DNA from: Planctomycetaceae bacterium
GTDB taxonomy: Bacteria; Planctomycetota; Planctomycetia; Pirellulales; Pirellulaceae
DNA: 64,000 nucleotides
NCBI GenBank assembly: GCA_005798335.1
Contig: SYJV01000299.1
Coordinates: 1-64,000, forward strand
Reading direction: 5' to 3'
Below, piece after piece: positions 1-9,293 of the stretch; position 1 is the stretch's first letter, and each line of letters opens with the position of its first letter. The position numbers and the translations under genes were made by a program. The notes below the pieces were generated by a model. That model was not told where the DNA came from. It searched no databases and saw only the letters and a list, made by a program, of their open reading frames with translations.

Positions 1-123
1 ATAACCGCCAACGGACACTTCACCGAAAACCGATCCAGATTTGTCTTCCCTGACATAGCTATCAATCTCCACAAATCCATGAAACTTCCATGTTCCACAA
101 GGATTTAGCAGATTCTCAAACAT
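1..123 (-). CDS. Possible N-terminal fragment of a minus-strand gene, cut by window edge
   Basis: From an ATG at 123-121 the minus strand reads through 41 codons without a stop to the window edge, beginning MFENLLNPCGTWKF. The in-frame stop upstream lies near 165. There is no convincing Shine-Dalgarno site and I recognise no family. It would run divergently from the DUF1501 gene that follows. An open frame this short can arise by chance, so this is a tentative call that needs sequence to the left. Confidence 0.3.
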   Translation of the reverse strand, partial: MFENLLNPCGTWKFHGFVEIDSYVREDKSGSVFGEVSVGGY

Positions 124-229
124 GTTGAAAGGTCTGGCCCTTAACGGCTGATGGTCTAATGGTCAAACGTGATCCCAAACTATTGCTGGCGTTTTTGCGT
201 CACCATCTCCCTCTGCGTCACTGCGAATA

Positions 230-1636
230 ATGCTCATGGCCAATAAGTCGATTGACAACTCGAGGGCATGGACGTTGCGGCGAGATTTTCTGCGATATGG
301 TTCAGGACTCTCCGTGGCTGGATTCACGAGGCACTCTGGTTCGGCGTTGCCTGCCAGCGATTCAGCTTCGGGAGGCTCTAGCGGTGCGCGATCGTGCATC
401 TTGGTCTACTTGCTTGGTGGTCCACCGCACCAAGACATGTTCGATCTCAAGCCCAATGCTCCTGCGGAAATCAGAGGTCCGTTCCGGCCAATTGCCACTC
501 GCTTGCCTGGTTTGCAAATCTGCGAGTTGCTGCCGAAACTAGCCGGATTGGCGAACAAGTTTACGCTCATTCGTTCCGTAACTCATCGAAACAGCAATCA
601 TACGCCAATGATTTATTACACGCTCACCGGTCGACACACGGCCTTTCCTGAGCGTGACAACGATATACGTCCTCCGCAACGCGACGATTTCCCGCACTTT
701 GGATCGGTCGTGGCCAAGCATAAGTCGGCTCCGCATGCACTGCCAAGTTTTGTCGCGATTCCTGAGTTGGCAATTCGCAGCAGCACGATCGGTGAATTCA
801 AACGAGTTCGTTCGCCACTGCGCGGTGGTGGTGCGGGCTTTCTTGGAGCTGCGTTTGACAGCCTGGCGGTCAACGGAGCCCCCGACTCGCCTGACGCTGT
901 TCCCGCGCTAGCGCTCCCACGCGACGTTTCCCAGGAGCGATTTGAAGAACGATCTGAGCTGCTCGGGTTGCTTGACGGACGCTCGCGTTGGTCCGGGAAA
1001 TTGCCTGCCAACTCGCTACGCGATCAAGCTCTATTACTTACCGGAGCAACCGCGCGAGGCGGCGTCCCCGCGTTTTCGCTTGAGGCTGAGCCGGCACGAG
1101 TTCGCGAGCGCTACGGAATGCACCGCTTTGGGCAGGCCATGTTGATGGCGCGTCGACTGGCCGAAGCTGGGGTGCCTTTGATTGCGATCCACTTTAATGA
1201 GATGACAGTGTGTGACGGCTGGGACACGCATGCCAAAAACTTCGAAGCACTTAAAAGTGAGTTGTTACCGATGCTCGACCAATCACTTTCCGCGTTGCTC
1301 GATGATCTTGAACAGCGAGGAATGTTGGGGGAAACGCTGGTGGCCTGCTTTGGGGAATTTGGGAGGACACCCAAGATCAACACAAATGCCGGCAGAGATC
1401 ACTGGGGCCAATGTTCGTCTACGTTGTTGGCTGGCGGAAAAATCAAGCGCGGAATGGTGCTGGGCAGCTCCGATAAACATGCCGCATTTCCAACTTCAGA
1501 CCCGGTCGATCCCACCGACATTCAAGCAACCTTGTATCATTGCCTGGGCTTGTCGCCCAATCAATTAATCCATGACAGCTTGCAGCGACCCTTCGAAATC
1601 AGCACTGGTCGAGTACTCCACCAGATTCTTGCATAG
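230..1636 (+). CDS. DUF1501 domain-containing protein (Tat-type leader)
   Basis: The 468-aa protein has a Tat-like twin-arginine stretch RRDFLR at residues 17-22 followed by a short hydrophobic, Gly-rich segment, then the DUF1501 body (related to the alkaline phosphatase/sulfatase fold). Visible family motifs are LGGPPHQDMFDLKPNAP near residue 65 and GEFGRTPKIN...GRDHW near residues 375-391. In planctomycetes these proteins usually follow a DUF1549/DUF1553 cytochrome-like gene in the same operon; here no such partner is visible, and upstream lies only a possible divergent fragment. The substrate is unknown; a role in outer-compartment catabolism is inference. A second start, ATG at 236, is equally possible. 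Confidence 0.9.
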   Translation: MLMANKSIDNSRAWTLRRDFLRYGSGLSVAGFTRHSGSALPASDSASGGSSGARSCILVYLLGGPPHQDMFDLKPNAPAEIRGPFRPIATRLPGLQICELLPKLAGLANKFTLIRSVTHRNSNHTPMIYYTLTGRHTAFPERDNDIRPPQRDDFPHFGSVVAKHKSAPHALPSFVAIPELAIRSSTIGEFKRVRSPLRGGGAGFLGAAFDSLAVNGAPDSPDAVPALALPRDVSQERFEERSELLGLLDGRSRWSGKLPANSLRDQALLLTGATARGGVPAFSLEAEPARVRERYGMHRFGQAMLMARRLAEAGVPLIAIHFNEMTVCDGWDTHAKNFEALKSELLPMLDQSLSALLDDLEQRGMLGETLVACFGEFGRTPKINTNAGRDHWGQCSSTLLAGGKIKRGMVLGSSDKHAAFPTSDPVDPTDIQATLYHCLGLSPNQLIHDSLQRPFEISTGRVLHQILA

Positions 1637-1650
1637 CGTTTCACGAGATA

Positions 1651-1678
1651 GAGCAATTGTCCTCAATTGCTCAGTTTT
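1651..1678 (+). terminator. Intrinsic terminator after DUF1501 gene
   Basis: A perfect 9-bp stem, GAGCAATTG (1651-1659) with CAATTGCTC (1664-1672), closes a 4-base loop 14 bases after the DUF1501 stop and is followed by AGTTTTG. The stem is AT-rich and the T tract short, so it may be only moderately efficient. Confidence 0.6.
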
Positions 1679-1911
1679 GCTCGATCCGTTTGCCCTGCGC
1701 AGATTGGCATCGCAGATAACTGATTCACGCAAATCACTCTGCACATGCAAATTGGCGTTGATTTCAGCGAGAATCCAATTTGATCGATTGATCTGACCTG
1801 ACGATCCGCCCTAGCAATCTCGCACAGGAAATCCATTAGAATCATTGGACGCCCAGTGCACCACAGTTGCGAGTATTATAAAATGCGACAAATTCTCGCA
1901 GAGGTAAAATC

Positions 1912-2778
1912 ATGGAACTAATTGTTTTTGAAAGAGCAGACTTCGCGCACGTTTCCCTGGTCGGGAGATTGGACGCGACCGGTGTCGACGAAATTGAGCA
2001 GCGATTCTCCGAGGTTGCGACCGATCGTAACTTGCCAACGTTAGTCGATATGTCCGGCGTGACGTTCATGTCATCGCTGGGCATCGGATTCTTGTTTGCC
2101 AATACTAAGATCCTCAAGAAATCGGGATGCAAGCTGGTATTGGTGAAGCCGCAGGAGATGGTTGAGTCCGTCTTGCGTACGTCTAAAATGGACAAGGTGA
2201 TGCCGATCGCTGCCGACATGGCGGAAGCGCTCAAGTTGCTCGGCATTGAGGCGCTGGATCTCATTCCGGGACCGGCGTCTGCGTCAACGACAGCTTCCGC
2301 TGAACTTGCCGCCGGGACGGTTTCAACCGTGCCGGGTATTCGAGTCTCGATTAAGAATGATACTTCCGAGTTGCCAAGTCTCTATGCGAAAGTTGCCGAG
2401 TTTCTAGAAGCGCATGCAACTCCGTATCGCTCCGGGTACACCGTCAACCTCGCACTTGAGGAGTTGGTAGTCAACGTCATTCGTTATGCGTACATGGATT
2501 TCGATGAGCATTTGATCGCGATCGACTTGAGTCTTCGGGACGAGCATTTAGTATTGGTGATCGAGGATGACGGACGACCTTTCGATCCGCGAGAAGGCAA
2601 CCGTCAATTAGATTATGCAGATGACCCCGATGATGTCGAAGTCGGTGGGCTCGGTCTGGTCCTGGTCTTGGATATGGTTGACGTCTTGAAATATGCTCGA
2701 GTTCAGGATAAGAATCGAACCGAAGTTCACATCAAATTGCGCGAAGCAGAAGTTCCAATCGAATCGGACGCAACCTAG
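1912..2778 (+). CDS. STAS anti-anti-sigma domain fused to HATPase_c anti-sigma-type domain
   Basis: The 288-aa cytosolic protein has an N-terminal STAS domain (residues about 1-105) and a C-terminal GHKL ATPase domain of the RsbW/SpoIIAB type (about 140-280). In the STAS part, FMSSLGIGFL corresponds to the SpoIIAA phosphorylation loop; the phosphorylatable Ser position is kept while the preceding Asp is Ser. In the ATPase part I see an N-box (LALEELVVNVIRYAY), a G1-like EDDGRPFDP and a G2-like GGLGLVLV. The start is supported by GAGG at 1901-1904, 7 bases before the ATG, and an AT-rich TATTATA at 1874. Kinase and antagonist are normally separate genes; here they share one chain. No sigma factor is adjacent. 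Confidence 0.9.
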   Translation: MELIVFERADFAHVSLVGRLDATGVDEIEQRFSEVATDRNLPTLVDMSGVTFMSSLGIGFLFANTKILKKSGCKLVLVKPQEMVESVLRTSKMDKVMPIAADMAEALKLLGIEALDLIPGPASASTTASAELAAGTVSTVPGIRVSIKNDTSELPSLYAKVAEFLEAHATPYRSGYTVNLALEELVVNVIRYAYMDFDEHLIAIDLSLRDEHLVLVIEDDGRPFDPREGNRQLDYADDPDDVEVGGLGLVLVLDMVDVLKYARVQDKNRTEVHIKLREAEVPIESDAT

Positions 2779-2943
2779 TGACATGAAATCGCACTTGATA
2801 TACGTTGGCTCTGTTGGGAGAAGACGCTCGCCGTAAGAAGAATCTTGACACGTTCGCTTGAAAAAACCAGTAGGCCGTCAGTGTGCCGAACGTTTTGCCA
2901 ACATTCCTTTACAATCTGGGGCGAGTCTATTGGCTCGACAACG

Positions 2944-4959
2944 TTACATTTTTACGGCCAAACGCGTGGCCACGATATCCGCAAATGCGGTGTTTGTTGG
3001 GACTGAATTCGAATCGGTTTCCGAGGTGGATTGTTGGGCCTTCTCGGCGACTAATGTAATAGTATTAATTTGGCGAGTGTCAGCCCGTATTTCACCGATT
3101 GCCTGGCCATCGACTAGAACTACCCAACGAGCAATCTCCCGCTGTATTCTAACTGAATGCGCCGCCCGATCGACATCGAGCGAGTATCGCGATCCACGAG
3201 AGATAAAGAGTCCGCGCACTTCTGATTGCGAACCGAGTTCGGCTTCGTTGCCCTTCAAACGCAACGACGGCCGAACGCCCAGATCTTCTGGATTGTTGTG
3301 CGCGAACTGCACATATACGTGGTTTTTCGGACCCAATTCAACATTGACCTCGAAAGAGAACATTTCCCACTTGGGCACTTCAAACGTCAGATATCCAAAT
3401 GAGCCCTCTTCGTGAACTATCCGACCATCGTGAGTTCCCCATCCGCCAACTTGATAAACAATTGACGGACTGAGCAAGTCTTGGCCGTTGAAAAGCTGAA
3501 TTTGATCGGAAGTTGCCTCGACCGGAATCGGCGCTGCGAACCTCCCGGTTAAATAAGCGTACACTCCGGCGAATAATACCAGTCCAATTACGGTCGCTGA
3601 AATCCACGACCAAGGCCGAGCAAAGAAAACTCGATCGATACTAAGCAAGTGTTTAGGCTGTGTACAATCTTCTCCCGCAGCCACTAAATTCGGCGCTGCA
3701 ATCGTGATTGTCGCCGAAGTTTGTAGCGGCGAGTTTATTTGTGACTCATGTGTTTGGTGGTTGCAATCGTCCAACTGTGCCTGAACTGTGGCCGAAAGTC
3801 CCTGGCGAGCAATGGTTGAGGTTGCCCCTGTTTGTACCATTAGCGTTGGTAGCGCATCTCCTTGACCCAATCTAACCGCGCTGCGAATGACGGTTGTGTT
3901 AGCCGCCAAAGCTGCCTGCGAATGAATTATCGCGTCCATCGCGATCATCAACTCACCATAGTCGTTGGCTCGGCTATCGGCATGGGGATCGAGCATGCTC
4001 TCCAGCAGATTGACCGTTTGCGAAGTCCATTCAGGTTGATCGTCTTTCAAACTGGGGCGCTGGCCGCTGAGTTTGGCAGCGACGATTTGTTGCAGAGACT
4101 TGCCCGACCAAGGTGGATAGCCGGTCAGCATGTGATAGATCGTTGCTCCAAGTGAGTAAATGTCTGCGCGCGTATCGTATTCTTCGCCGCCAAATTGTTC
4201 TGGCGCCATATAATGGGGGCTGCCGATCGCAGCATCGCGCGAAGTTAGTCGTTCCGAGACCGCTTGTTGCGAGTTTAAGATCGCCAATCCAAAATCCGTC
4301 AGCTTGGCCATCGGCAATCCGCGGCGCAGAGGATAACCTTCTGGAGGTTCGACCAGTAAAATATTGGCTGGTTTAATATCGCGATGGATGACACCTGCTT
4401 TACTGGCATGCAGCAATCCTCCAGCGATTTGTCGGGCAATGCCCCAAGCCGTCGATTCATGCAACCTAGTTTGTCGAGCGACAAAACTGTTCAGGTCCTC
4501 GCCATCGACGATCTCCATCGCCAGATATAGTCGCCCTTGATGTCGCCCAAAATCGAGTGCACAAACGATATTGGGATGCGACAACTGCGCGATCGTAGTT
4601 GCTTCGCGCTCAAAGCGAGCCAAGGCAACTTTGTCATCGGCTTGCCGCGCTAGAATTGTTTTCAAGGCCACGAATCGATTGAGATTCTTTTGCAGTGCGC
4701 GATAGACGGCGCCCATACCGCCGCGGCCGATTAGGCCGGTCAACTCGTATCCGGGAATCGCCTCGTCACCGCGCATCAACAGATCGACGATTTCGATATC
4801 CACTGGTGCAATAAGAACACGCTGAACCAGGATCTGCAGTGGTGATAGACCAGTTTGAGCGGACTGTTGTATTACGTCGTCTACCAATTCATCGCTGAGC
4901 AACCGCAGCTCGCGCATCGTTTGACGAAATGAAATACTGGAAGGTGAATCGTCGGTCAT
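2944..4959 (-). CDS. Hanks-type Ser/Thr protein kinase with C-terminal DUF1080-like periplasmic domain
   Basis: In this 671-aa protein an N-terminal helical segment precedes the kinase domain (about residues 68-345) with a glycine loop GRGGMGAVY, catalytic HRDIKPAN near 191, DFG near 219 and APEQ near 251, so it should be active. A linker of about 100 residues leads to one membrane helix near 453-472. The remaining 185 residues lie outside the cytoplasm and begin FNGQDL, the typical opening of DUF1080/3-keto-disaccharide hydrolase-like (concanavalin-fold) domains. A lectin-like sensor coupled to the kinase is a reasonable inference. It lies 12 bases downstream of the redoxin gene on the same strand, suggesting one operon. 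The ligand is unknown. Confidence 0.92.
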   Translation of the reverse strand: MTDDSPSSISFRQTMRELRLLSDELVDDVIQQSAQTGLSPLQILVQRVLIAPVDIEIVDLLMRGDEAIPGYELTGLIGRGGMGAVYRALQKNLNRFVALKTILARQADDKVALARFEREATTIAQLSHPNIVCALDFGRHQGRLYLAMEIVDGEDLNSFVARQTRLHESTAWGIARQIAGGLLHASKAGVIHRDIKPANILLVEPPEGYPLRRGLPMAKLTDFGLAILNSQQAVSERLTSRDAAIGSPHYMAPEQFGGEEYDTRADIYSLGATIYHMLTGYPPWSGKSLQQIVAAKLSGQRPSLKDDQPEWTSQTVNLLESMLDPHADSRANDYGELMIAMDAIIHSQAALAANTTVIRSAVRLGQGDALPTLMVQTGATSTIARQGLSATVQAQLDDCNHQTHESQINSPLQTSATITIAAPNLVAAGEDCTQPKHLLSIDRVFFARPWSWISATVIGLVLFAGVYAYLTGRFAAPIPVEATSDQIQLFNGQDLLSPSIVYQVGGWGTHDGRIVHEEGSFGYLTFEVPKWEMFSFEVNVELGPKNHVYVQFAHNNPEDLGVRPSLRLKGNEAELGSQSEVRGLFISRGSRYSLDVDRAAHSVRIQREIARWVVLVDGQAIGEIRADTRQINTITLVAEKAQQSTSETDSNSVPTNTAFADIVATRLAVKM

Positions 4960-4971
4960 GCAGCTACCAAT

Positions 4972-5571
4972 TTACTGGATCGACTTCAGTTGCTTGATAA
5001 TCGCCTCGACGCGCGGCCGGTCGGCGGGATCGCGACCGACATAAGAAAACCGGACTTTGCCTTGCTTATCCAGAATAAAAGTGGCTGGCATCGCCAACGC
5101 TGCGCGGATTCCCAATTGATCGACGGCCATTGCTTGAACATCATAAGCCAATGGAAATGGAAGTTCGGCGTTAGCGTCCTTAAGCACGATTCGGGCCGCT
5201 TCGACCAATTCAATGGAGTGTTTCTTCTCCATCGCATCTTGAATCGGAAAAACCACCAAGACTTCCGATTTCTCTGCCTTAATGCGCGCGTAGTTTGACG
5301 CCAAACTCTGCGTTTGCGAGCAGCAGAATGGGCAAACCGTCCCCGAGAACCCTCGCGAAAAAACCACGACAAGTTTATCTGCGGTCGCATAATCCATAAT
5401 GCGTTTTTTCTGACCGGTTTCATCGGAGACTTCCAAATCGCCAATGCTCTCGATCGCGGCTCGTGTTGGACTGGCCGCTGGCAAGCTACTTCGTGAACCC
5501 CGGTCATCACTACATCCTGCGACTACGGTTAGCAGGACGCCGCAACAAGCAAGCATCGTTAGGAATCGCAT
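4972..5571 (-). CDS. Redoxin/AhpC-TSA family lipoprotein
   Basis: This 199-aa thioredoxin-fold peroxiredoxin-like protein is exported as a lipoprotein: the start MRFLTML is followed by a hydrophobic core and lipobox VVAGC with Cys20. The redox motif is SRGFSGTVCPFCCSQT around residues 70-85, with three cysteines in CPFCC, then a family-typical MPATFILDKQGKVRFSYVG. I chose ATG at 5571 because the longer frame begins with TTG at 5595 and adds only eight residues before a standard signal peptide. No clear Shine-Dalgarno is visible. The kinase gene follows after 12 bases, so the two are probably co-transcribed. It probably reduces peroxides or thiols in the periplasm; the electron donor is not seen here. 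Confidence 0.88.
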   Translation of the reverse strand: MRFLTMLACCGVLLTVVAGCSDDRGSRSSLPAASPTRAAIESIGDLEVSDETGQKKRIMDYATADKLVVVFSRGFSGTVCPFCCSQTQSLASNYARIKAEKSEVLVVFPIQDAMEKKHSIELVEAARIVLKDANAELPFPLAYDVQAMAVDQLGIRAALAMPATFILDKQGKVRFSYVGRDPADRPRVEAIIKQLKSIQ

Positions 5572-5714
5572 GTAGATACCAATGAAATTACCCAAAATAA
5601 TTTTTCGCCTGAGCTGAACCTATAGTTGCCGTAGTATAACCGTTCTAAGATCTCGTAATGAGGTGCAACCAATGCTCTCAATTCAGTACATTTGACATTG
5701 GCGTTGCTTCTCAC

Positions 5715-7766
5715 CTACGGCCCAAACAAAGGAATTCGACCATCGATGCCTACCTGCCAGAGTGCGCCTTGATATGGGATCGCACCGATATCGGGTCGAC
5801 CTGGATCGGAGCTTCTTAACGAGTCAGGCCACTCCTCTGGCAATTGTTGTCCTGCGTCAATTGCTGGACTTGCAGCCGATAACTGCCAATCGCTAGCTAC
5901 GAACGCGCTGGAATCAAGTTTCTTGAATTTTGGGTCCGCAACGAGGTCGTGGGTTGTCCAGCCTGGCGGATAGATCGCTTTACTTTCGACAAAAGCGCTC
6001 GAGCATCGAAAACTCTCAAAGGGATTCGTTCGCTCTGGCAAGTTCGAAGCCGCGCCCCAGAGGAGATTGCCTCCTTCTCGCAAGACACCGTTTGACTTCG
6101 CGGGAAAGACGGTACCGGGAATCCGCTTCATCTGCACGAACAAGTTGTTAAACACGTCGCGCTCGGTGTCACGCAAGCCGCCAGTGCCGAGATTAAACAG
6201 AAAGTAGTCGCGGAACACAGGCTCGCGACGGATAAAAGTATTGTGATAAAATCGCATCACTGGAAAAATCGGGCTGCCGTGATCACTCAGTAGATGACCT
6301 TCGAAACGCATGTAACTGCCCGACGGGTCGCTGGTCTCAGGCAGGGCGTAATAGACACCGGCTCGCTGATCGACGATGTTGCGATAGACGTACAGTCCGC
6401 AATTGGGTTCATGAGTTACCGGTGATTCGTCGCGATCGATCTCGTGTTGCTGAAACACTCCCAAGCAAGCGCCGAAACGATTGTGATGAATGAACATGGA
6501 ATGCCATCGCAATTTGGCTCCACACTCGAGCCCGTCATCATTAAAGTTGTCGACGAAATTATGGTGGAACTTAAGGTTCTTCACGTAGCGCAGAAAAGCG
6601 AAATCGTGATCGTCCGTAAATTCGCAATGCGCCAGTTCGATATCTTCGTTCACGGGCTGTGAGTTCTGCAGCACAATTTGATAACTGGCAGTTCCACGAT
6701 ACTTCATATGGGCGCGACCGGTCCAGGGTGCTGCCAACCCACGAAAAGCGGAGTGCTGAACTTGAATGTGTTGTGAGGCATTGACCAACAAGCCGGGGAA
6801 ACCGCCAAAGATCGTCATGTGGTCGAATTGAATATTTTGTGAACCATACACATGGATCATGGGACAACCGGTCGCGCCTCGCAGCACCAACCCGCTGACT
6901 CGCACGTGCTTGATTCCGCTGATTCTCAATATGTCATTGCCGAAGCCGACTGCAACAATCAGCGGGATTTTGCGAGGATCGGTTTCGCCTCGATACGCTC
7001 GCTCACCCAGTCCGGCAAGACGATGATGAGCCAATCGAATATGAATGCGACGAGTGTCTCGATTGAACCACATCCCCGGTCCGCAATAGACAGGTTCACC
7101 GTCGGAGGACTTTGATTTCGGCTGGTATTCATTGCTGGATCGCAAATCGGCCAGCGTACGATAGCCATGCAACGGAACCATCGAGTCTGCAAAATGCCCC
7201 AACGCAATGGGACGCTGCTCTTCGACACCCAACATCGGTTCCCAAGATCCGGGCAGAAACTGATTGGGGACTCGACGACTGGTCGCGTGGTGATATTGAC
7301 GAGTCGAAACGAACTCGTCTGCAGCTTTTTCGCTAGCTGGCTGCCAACAAGATTGAGGAGTCTCCAAGAATTCGCGCAGTCCTCCGTCCAACACGGGCAG
7401 CTCGCCAGGATAAGCCGCGATGACGATCGGCTTGGCAACAGTCCCGGAACGTGTCAAGTAAACTTTTTCATAGTAGATTCCACCGCGCAAATACAACGTA
7501 TCGCCCGGTTTCAATTGCTCGACCGCATGCTGCATTGTTTTCCAAGGCTTGGCGATTGAGCCGTCGTTGACATCATTGCCGTGAGCGGGATCGACGTAGT
7601 AGCCAGGCTTCAACTGGGTTACCGAACTGGTCGGCTGGGGCAATGGTCGTTGCGGTGGATGGGACTGGGGCCACTGATTGCCGGCGAATAGTCTGGCTGA
7701 TGAACAATCGAGCAATGCTAAACCTGCGAGTAAAACACACCAGATCATGCGATCGATTGACAACAT
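5715..7766 (-). CDS. Exported right-handed beta-helix (DUF1565-like) protein
   Basis: This 683-aa secreted protein has a signal peptide (MLSIDRMIWCVLLAGLALL), a Pro/Gln-rich linker, and YYVDPAHGNDVNDGS, the usual opening of DUF1565/pectate-lyase-like beta-helix proteins. Repeated short strands with Asn/His turns follow (for example HHNFVDNFNDDGLE and HHNRFGA). The C-terminus SPAIDAGQ...PDIGAIPYQG is the common end of this fold. Several starts are possible; ATG at 7766 is preferred because AGGAG (reverse complement of 7777-7781) sits 10 bases upstream. Such proteins bind or cleave polysaccharides; no lyase catalytic triad could be assigned by eye. Same strand as the acyltransferase upstream, 69 bases away. 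Confidence 0.85.
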   Translation of the reverse strand: MLSIDRMIWCVLLAGLALLDCSSARLFAGNQWPQSHPPQRPLPQPTSSVTQLKPGYYVDPAHGNDVNDGSIAKPWKTMQHAVEQLKPGDTLYLRGGIYYEKVYLTRSGTVAKPIVIAAYPGELPVLDGGLREFLETPQSCWQPASEKAADEFVSTRQYHHATSRRVPNQFLPGSWEPMLGVEEQRPIALGHFADSMVPLHGYRTLADLRSSNEYQPKSKSSDGEPVYCGPGMWFNRDTRRIHIRLAHHRLAGLGERAYRGETDPRKIPLIVAVGFGNDILRISGIKHVRVSGLVLRGATGCPMIHVYGSQNIQFDHMTIFGGFPGLLVNASQHIQVQHSAFRGLAAPWTGRAHMKYRGTASYQIVLQNSQPVNEDIELAHCEFTDDHDFAFLRYVKNLKFHHNFVDNFNDDGLECGAKLRWHSMFIHHNRFGACLGVFQQHEIDRDESPVTHEPNCGLYVYRNIVDQRAGVYYALPETSDPSGSYMRFEGHLLSDHGSPIFPVMRFYHNTFIRREPVFRDYFLFNLGTGGLRDTERDVFNNLFVQMKRIPGTVFPAKSNGVLREGGNLLWGAASNLPERTNPFESFRCSSAFVESKAIYPPGWTTHDLVADPKFKKLDSSAFVASDWQLSAASPAIDAGQQLPEEWPDSLRSSDPGRPDIGAIPYQGALWQVGIDGRIPLFGP

Positions 7767-7835
7767 GCTGTGCATGCTCCTACAACGGTCCGAGATCAAC
7801 TGTTTGCACTAGGGGGTCACGCTAGGCAGAACATT

Positions 7836-9056
7836 TCAGATTCGCACAAAGATTTTATTCCGGTACATCCACCAACAGGCCAGCCAAAAGCAGCAGCCAA
7901 CCATGGTCGCTTGTAGGCACGGAGCCCATTTATCCCCGGCCAACAAGAAAATATCGGGGCCCAGATGCGTCCGCAGTGCCCCGGCAGTCCACCCGCGAAG
8001 CAGCATACCCATGACATAAATTGCTATCGAATTCATACCGACGACGACCAGTGGAAAACACCATGTTCGAAATCCAGCAACGTCGATCACGCCGTACAGG
8101 ATCATCAAAATCAAACAGCAGATGCCGGTCGAAAACAAAGCCCACGAGGGTGTCCACAATCGTTTGACGATTGGGCAACCTTGCCAATGCCAGGCCAATC
8201 CGAGCGCTATTCCGATCGATCCAGCAATTAACAGCCACACCAATTTCGCCTGGGGCGACCTGCGTGAGCGGAGCAACTCTCCGCACATCAAACCAAAGAG
8301 CATCGTTGCCAGCGAGGGAATAAAGTTGATAGTTTGATAGCCTCCGGAACTGGCTTCGAACGGCTTCTCTTGAGGCAGTTTGTTTAGCAGCCAAACATCG
8401 ATAACGTGCCCGATGTTTGCATTCTTGTGCCACGGGGCACCCACTGCCGCTAGATGTTCATCGGCCCACTCAAGCGAAACACCGCGATCGCCGGCAAGCT
8501 GAGCGAGTTCGGTTTTCGAAGGCGCGAGATAGTTGTACAGCGCCCACGTTCCGCAGAGCAAAGCCGCCGCGACGATCAACTGAAACCATGCCGGCTTGCG
8601 CCACAAGAGAAACAAGAATGTGTAACCAAGTCCGATTTGAGTCAGTACGTTCATCAACGACCAATTGGTTGCAGGCTTTCCATTGGAAATCAAAAAGACT
8701 CCCAAAAAACACAATACAATCGCTCGCACCATGGCATGTCCGAGCATGCTACTCCAGGAATCACCTTGCGCGTGACGTTTGACATAAGAGTATGCCATGG
8801 ACACGCCGACCATGAACATGAACGAGGGCTGAATCATATCCCAAAAGGAACAGCCAACCCATTCACAGTGCGAGAATTGATACTGGACGGCTTGCCAGAA
8901 ACCTGACCCGGGAGTTTCCTTGAGATATTCACCAGCCGTTGTAGCCAAGCCGAAGTTGTTAAACGCCAGCGCGACCATGATCAATCCCCGATAAACGTCC
9001 AGGGACTGAAGTCGCTCAGTCGAAGAACCATCGTTGATGCGATTGATTGAATTCAT
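7836..9056 (-). CDS. HGSNAT/DUF5009-type membrane acyltransferase
   Basis: This 406-aa polytopic membrane protein opens with SLDVYRGLIMVALAFNNFG, the signature of the heparan-alpha-glucosaminide N-acetyltransferase-like/DUF5009 group. About ten hydrophobic helices follow, including FWDMIQPSFMFMVGVSMAY and GTWALYNYLAP. Related proteins move acetyl groups from cytosolic acetyl-CoA to sugar amines across the membrane; the substrate here is not evident. It reads in the same direction as the beta-helix protein and is divergent from the MFS carrier, so the 237-bp gap probably holds both promoters. No good Shine-Dalgarno precedes the ATG. Confidence 0.85.
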   Translation of the reverse strand: MNSINRINDGSSTERLQSLDVYRGLIMVALAFNNFGLATTAGEYLKETPGSGFWQAVQYQFSHCEWVGCSFWDMIQPSFMFMVGVSMAYSYVKRHAQGDSWSSMLGHAMVRAIVLCFLGVFLISNGKPATNWSLMNVLTQIGLGYTFLFLLWRKPAWFQLIVAAALLCGTWALYNYLAPSKTELAQLAGDRGVSLEWADEHLAAVGAPWHKNANIGHVIDVWLLNKLPQEKPFEASSGGYQTINFIPSLATMLFGLMCGELLRSRRSPQAKLVWLLIAGSIGIALGLAWHWQGCPIVKRLWTPSWALFSTGICCLILMILYGVIDVAGFRTWCFPLVVVGMNSIAIYVMGMLLRGWTAGALRTHLGPDIFLLAGDKWAPCLQATMVGCCFWLACWWMYRNKIFVRI

Positions 9057-9293
9057 TTTCTATTTCGATCAATAATGTTCGTGGAAAAAGCTCAGGAAAA
9101 TCCAAGCCTGACAAAACAGGTGGCGAGTTACTTTGGTGCAGAATGATTTTGCAAATTGGTCAGGGCCACGTGATTGTGGTTGTCGTTCAGTCTATCATGC
9201 GTTGTCACCAGGGGTACGATCCAATTGGTGTTGTCACGTCGAGTACCCTTGGAAATTCTGCTGCGGCGAAAGTCATCTAGGAAACGCAGACCA

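Noticed and set aside
2858-3415. 185-codon plus-strand frame
   Set aside because: Antisense to the periplasmic part of the kinase at 2944-4959; no ribosome site or motif.
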